The notes beneath the pieces are model-generated. The model was not told the DNA's origin. It made no database searches and saw nothing but the letters and a program-made list of their open reading frames with translations. Positions 5,668 through 6,793 of a stretch of 6,793 nucleotides of DNA are shown here, piece after piece; the first letter of the stretch is position 1; every line of letters starts with the position of its first letter. Location of the stretch: NCBI GenBank assembly GCA_036736205.1, contig DAINMX010000299.1, forward strand, positions 1 through 6,793, written 5' to 3'. The position numbers and the translations under genes are program-made. Source of the DNA: XYA12-FULL-58-9 sp001798605 (lineage in GTDB: Bacteria; Myxococcota; XYA12-FULL-58-9).

Positions 5668-6030
5668 TGGGTGTCTCCCGCGCAGAGACATACGTCCAAA
5701 CAACCGCCGGGGACAACGATTACCGTCGCCTTGTCGCCCCGGGGTTCGCCGTCACGAGGCACGTGGCCCGTGAAACAGCGCCCTCAAACCCCCCAGAGTC
5801 GCGTGTGCCCTGGCAGGTTCTTGGAGAATCGCCATCTTTGCGCGGGACTGCTGCGGCTCTTTCGGCTTTGGCTTGGGGGTGGCTGCCCCGAAGCGCGGCA
5901 GTTGCCGCAGCGAGCGCCGGTGCTCCCATGGATCCTCTCCGCGCCTGATGCCCCTCAAGCAGCGCACGGCACATAACGCGAAGCTATCACTACGTGTTTA
6001 ACAGAAGCAAGACGGTCCAATCTCACTAGG
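5668..6030. other. Upstream region of the operon; no convincing gene
   Basis: This must hold the operon's leader and promoter, but I find no strong sigma70 or sigma54 match; a TTGTCC/TATGTC pair on the minus strand with 18-nt spacing is too weak to call. A minus-strand frame from a GTG at 5967 to a stop at 5752 encodes 71 residues with a basic, Pro/Lys-rich middle (TPKPKPKEP). It lacks a clear ribosome binding site, and I do not recognise it. The segment about 5985-6030 is AT-richer than its surroundings and separates the operon side from the XRE fragment; it may carry divergent promoters. Confidence 0.4.
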
Positions 6031-6165
6031 ATGCCCCGGAAACAGGACGCCCATCGCGTGCTCAGGGATCTCGGCAGGCGCGTTGCAGAGCTACGCTCGG
6101 CCAAAGGCTTCACGCAGGAGCGCATTCGTGAGCAGCGAAAAGCCACTGTGATAATCGTGAGATAG
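6031..6165 (+). pseudogene. Truncated XRE-type HTH regulator, N-terminal fragment
   Basis: A 44-residue frame from ATG 6031 to TAG 6163-6165. Residues about 8-30 (HRVLRDLGRRVAELRSAKGF followed by TQE) match the first helix and the start of the second helix of Cro/C1-type (XRE) helix-turn-helix domains, where GRRVRELRxxxGLTQE is typical. From about base 6121 the similarity stops: the recognition helix is missing and the frame runs into unrelated sequence ending in IIVR. The 3' part is antisense to a hydrophobic minus-strand frame, which suggests that the rest of the gene was replaced by a rearrangement. It cannot bind DNA as it stands. No clear ribosome binding site is visible before the ATG. 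Confidence 0.6.
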
Positions 6166-6275
6166 AGGATCCACACGGAGAACTCGGCGTGGTAGCGAAC
6201 GGTCGCCAGACAGAACGCCACCACCACCGAGGTCTCCATGAAGCCGAATACACGAGCATACCCCGTCGCGTCCAA
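6138..6275 (-). pseudogene. Membrane-protein fragment (about 46 residues, two hydrophobic segments)
   Basis: Within a longer open minus-strand frame, residues encoded by 6275-6138 look like real protein: LDATGYARVFGF, then hydrophobic METSVVVAFCLATV, a short polar turn RYHAEF, and hydrophobic SVWILYLTIITVAF. Codons in this stretch favour G or C in third position. On either side the same frame turns into Arg/Ser-rich text typical of an antisense shadow: the left side opposes the XRE fragment, the right side opposes the transposase. I read it as the remnant of an integral membrane protein, perhaps the sensor part of a signalling protein, with both ends lost. The family is not recognisable from this length. 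Confidence 0.4.
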
Positions 6276-6793
6276 CCTGCGCTCCAGACACCGCCGGCCC
6301 CTTTCCGGCCAACTCCGCGGACGGCTCATTCGCGAGCGCGAGCACAAGAACCGACGCCGGGTGCGGTCCCTCTACTGTCGACTCGAGCGAGAGGTTCTGT
6401 CGATCTTGCCCCGAGCCGAGGTCGAGCAGCTCGCCCGCCAATGCGGCTTCTATCGCCGCACGCCCCAGGAGATTCGAGCCTTTGAGTTCGCACTCTGCTG
6501 CGCGCTCGCCGCGAGCGCCGAGGGTCGACGCGGCTTTGCGCCCGTGTGGCGTTTGCTCAGTTCCGTCGCCGACATCGACGTCGTCCGCAGTGCCGTCACC
6601 CAGCGCTTCGGCAAGGGATCGGCCGCTCTCCTTGAGCAGCTGGCTCACCGCGCCATCGCCCGTCTGCCTACGCCGGAGCATCCCGACTTGCTCGGCAAGC
6701 TGCGCGAATTCGACCAGGTCCTGGCCAACGATGGCAGCGTCCTTCAGCTCTCGCCCTTACTCAAGAAGCTCTTCCCTGCGACCCGCACTAACA
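6238..6793 (+). CDS. IS4-family DDE transposase, N-terminal part (3' end outside window)
   Basis: A plus-strand frame is open from 6196 to the window end, with its first ATG at 6238 giving 185 residues. From about residue 46 it has the IS4-type N-terminal domain: LEREVLSILPRAEVEQLARQ, CGFYRRT, the helical stretch FEFALCCALAAS, SAVTQRFGKGSAALLEQL and LREFDQVLANDGSVLQL. The Asp of DGS (D165) is in the position of the first catalytic Asp of the DDE triad, and LFPATRTN fits the following segment. The remaining catalytic residues lie beyond the window. The first 13 codons are antisense to the membrane-protein fragment, so the ATG at 6238 may be fortuitous (GAGG lies 5 nt before it). GTG 6361 is an alternative start. 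The enzyme would move its element by cut-and-paste if complete. Confidence 0.78.
   Translation, partial: MKPNTRAYPVASNLRSRHRRPLSGQLRGRLIREREHKNRRRVRSLYCRLEREVLSILPRAEVEQLARQCGFYRRTPQEIRAFEFALCCALAASAEGRRGFAPVWRLLSSVADIDVVRSAVTQRFGKGSAALLEQLAHRAIARLPTPEHPDLLGKLREFDQVLANDGSVLQLSPLLKKLFPATRTN
6276..6793 (+). mobile_element. IS4-family insertion sequence, left part; ends not defined
   Basis: The transposase frame and the abrupt end of the membrane-protein fragment near 6275 place the left end of an insertion sequence at roughly 6275-6330. Terminal inverted repeats and the target duplication cannot be recognised without the right end. A small hairpin GCCGG-N7-CCGGC (6293-6309) lies in the expected end region. 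Confidence 0.45.

Noticed and set aside
5651..5716. N-terminal extension of the receiver-PilZ-J protein by 22 residues from a TTG
   Set aside because: The ATG at 5650 has a strong ribosome binding site at the right distance, and the extension precedes the normal start of a receiver domain.
5752..5967. Minus-strand 71-codon frame whose end (KMAILQEPARAHATLGGL) faintly recalls the C-terminus of some transposases
   Set aside because: There is no CxxC or other hallmark in frame, no ribosome binding site for the GTG start, and the resemblance is too short to support a family call.
6091..6681. Long minus-strand frame opposite the transposase (196 codons)
   Set aside because: Low-complexity Gly/Ala/Asp/Ser composition, mirror of a plus-strand gene with clear IS4 features; a typical antisense shadow in GC-rich DNA.
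1..6793. CRISPR array or tRNA/rRNA genes
   Set aside because: No regularly spaced repeats and no recognisable tRNA cloverleaf or rRNA sequence on either strand.

Overview
This GC-rich window carries a compact minus-strand signalling and chaperone operon, with mobile or broken DNA at both ends. The style suggests a Myxococcota or deltaproteobacterial-type genome: many-domain receiver proteins, a PilZ/J-domain fusion, a divergent extra DnaK, a CheX-like protein, and PAS and receiver genes with no histidine kinase beside them. That assignment is inference; there is no rRNA or other taxonomic marker here.

Layout from left to right. (1) 1-288, minus: the first 96 residues of a tyrosine recombinase (phage-integrase-like core-binding domain), with a good ribosome binding site, a sigma70-like promoter and an 8-bp dyad around the -10 box. 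(2) 301-770: non-coding as far as I can tell. (3) 771-5650, all minus: the operon. In transcription order it encodes a receiver-PilZ-J-domain fusion (5650-4118), a short DnaK-like Hsp70 without the helical lid (4116-2527, 1 nt after the fusion gene), a PAS protein with a C-terminal Cys-rich module (2540-1860, overlapping dnaK), a possible 35-codon ORF (1863-1756, ATGA overlap), a CheX-like protein whose catalytic ExxN motif is replaced (1699-1259), and a single-domain CheY-like receiver (1226-771). (4) 5668-6030: upstream region with no convincing gene. (5) 6031-6793: a mosaic of a truncated XRE-type HTH fragment (plus), a membrane-protein fragment (minus) and the N-terminal part of an IS4-family DDE transposase (plus, cut by the window end).

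How the genes may work together (inference): the J-domain in the fusion would recruit and stimulate the adjacent Hsp70. Its receiver and its PilZ domain, which retains both c-di-GMP motifs, would make that recruitment depend on phosphorylation and on c-di-GMP. The PAS protein, the CheX-like protein and the CheY-like protein supply sensing and phospho-signal handling. The kinase must be encoded elsewhere. The tight coupling of a signal-gated J-protein to a lidless Hsp70 is the most interesting point in the window.
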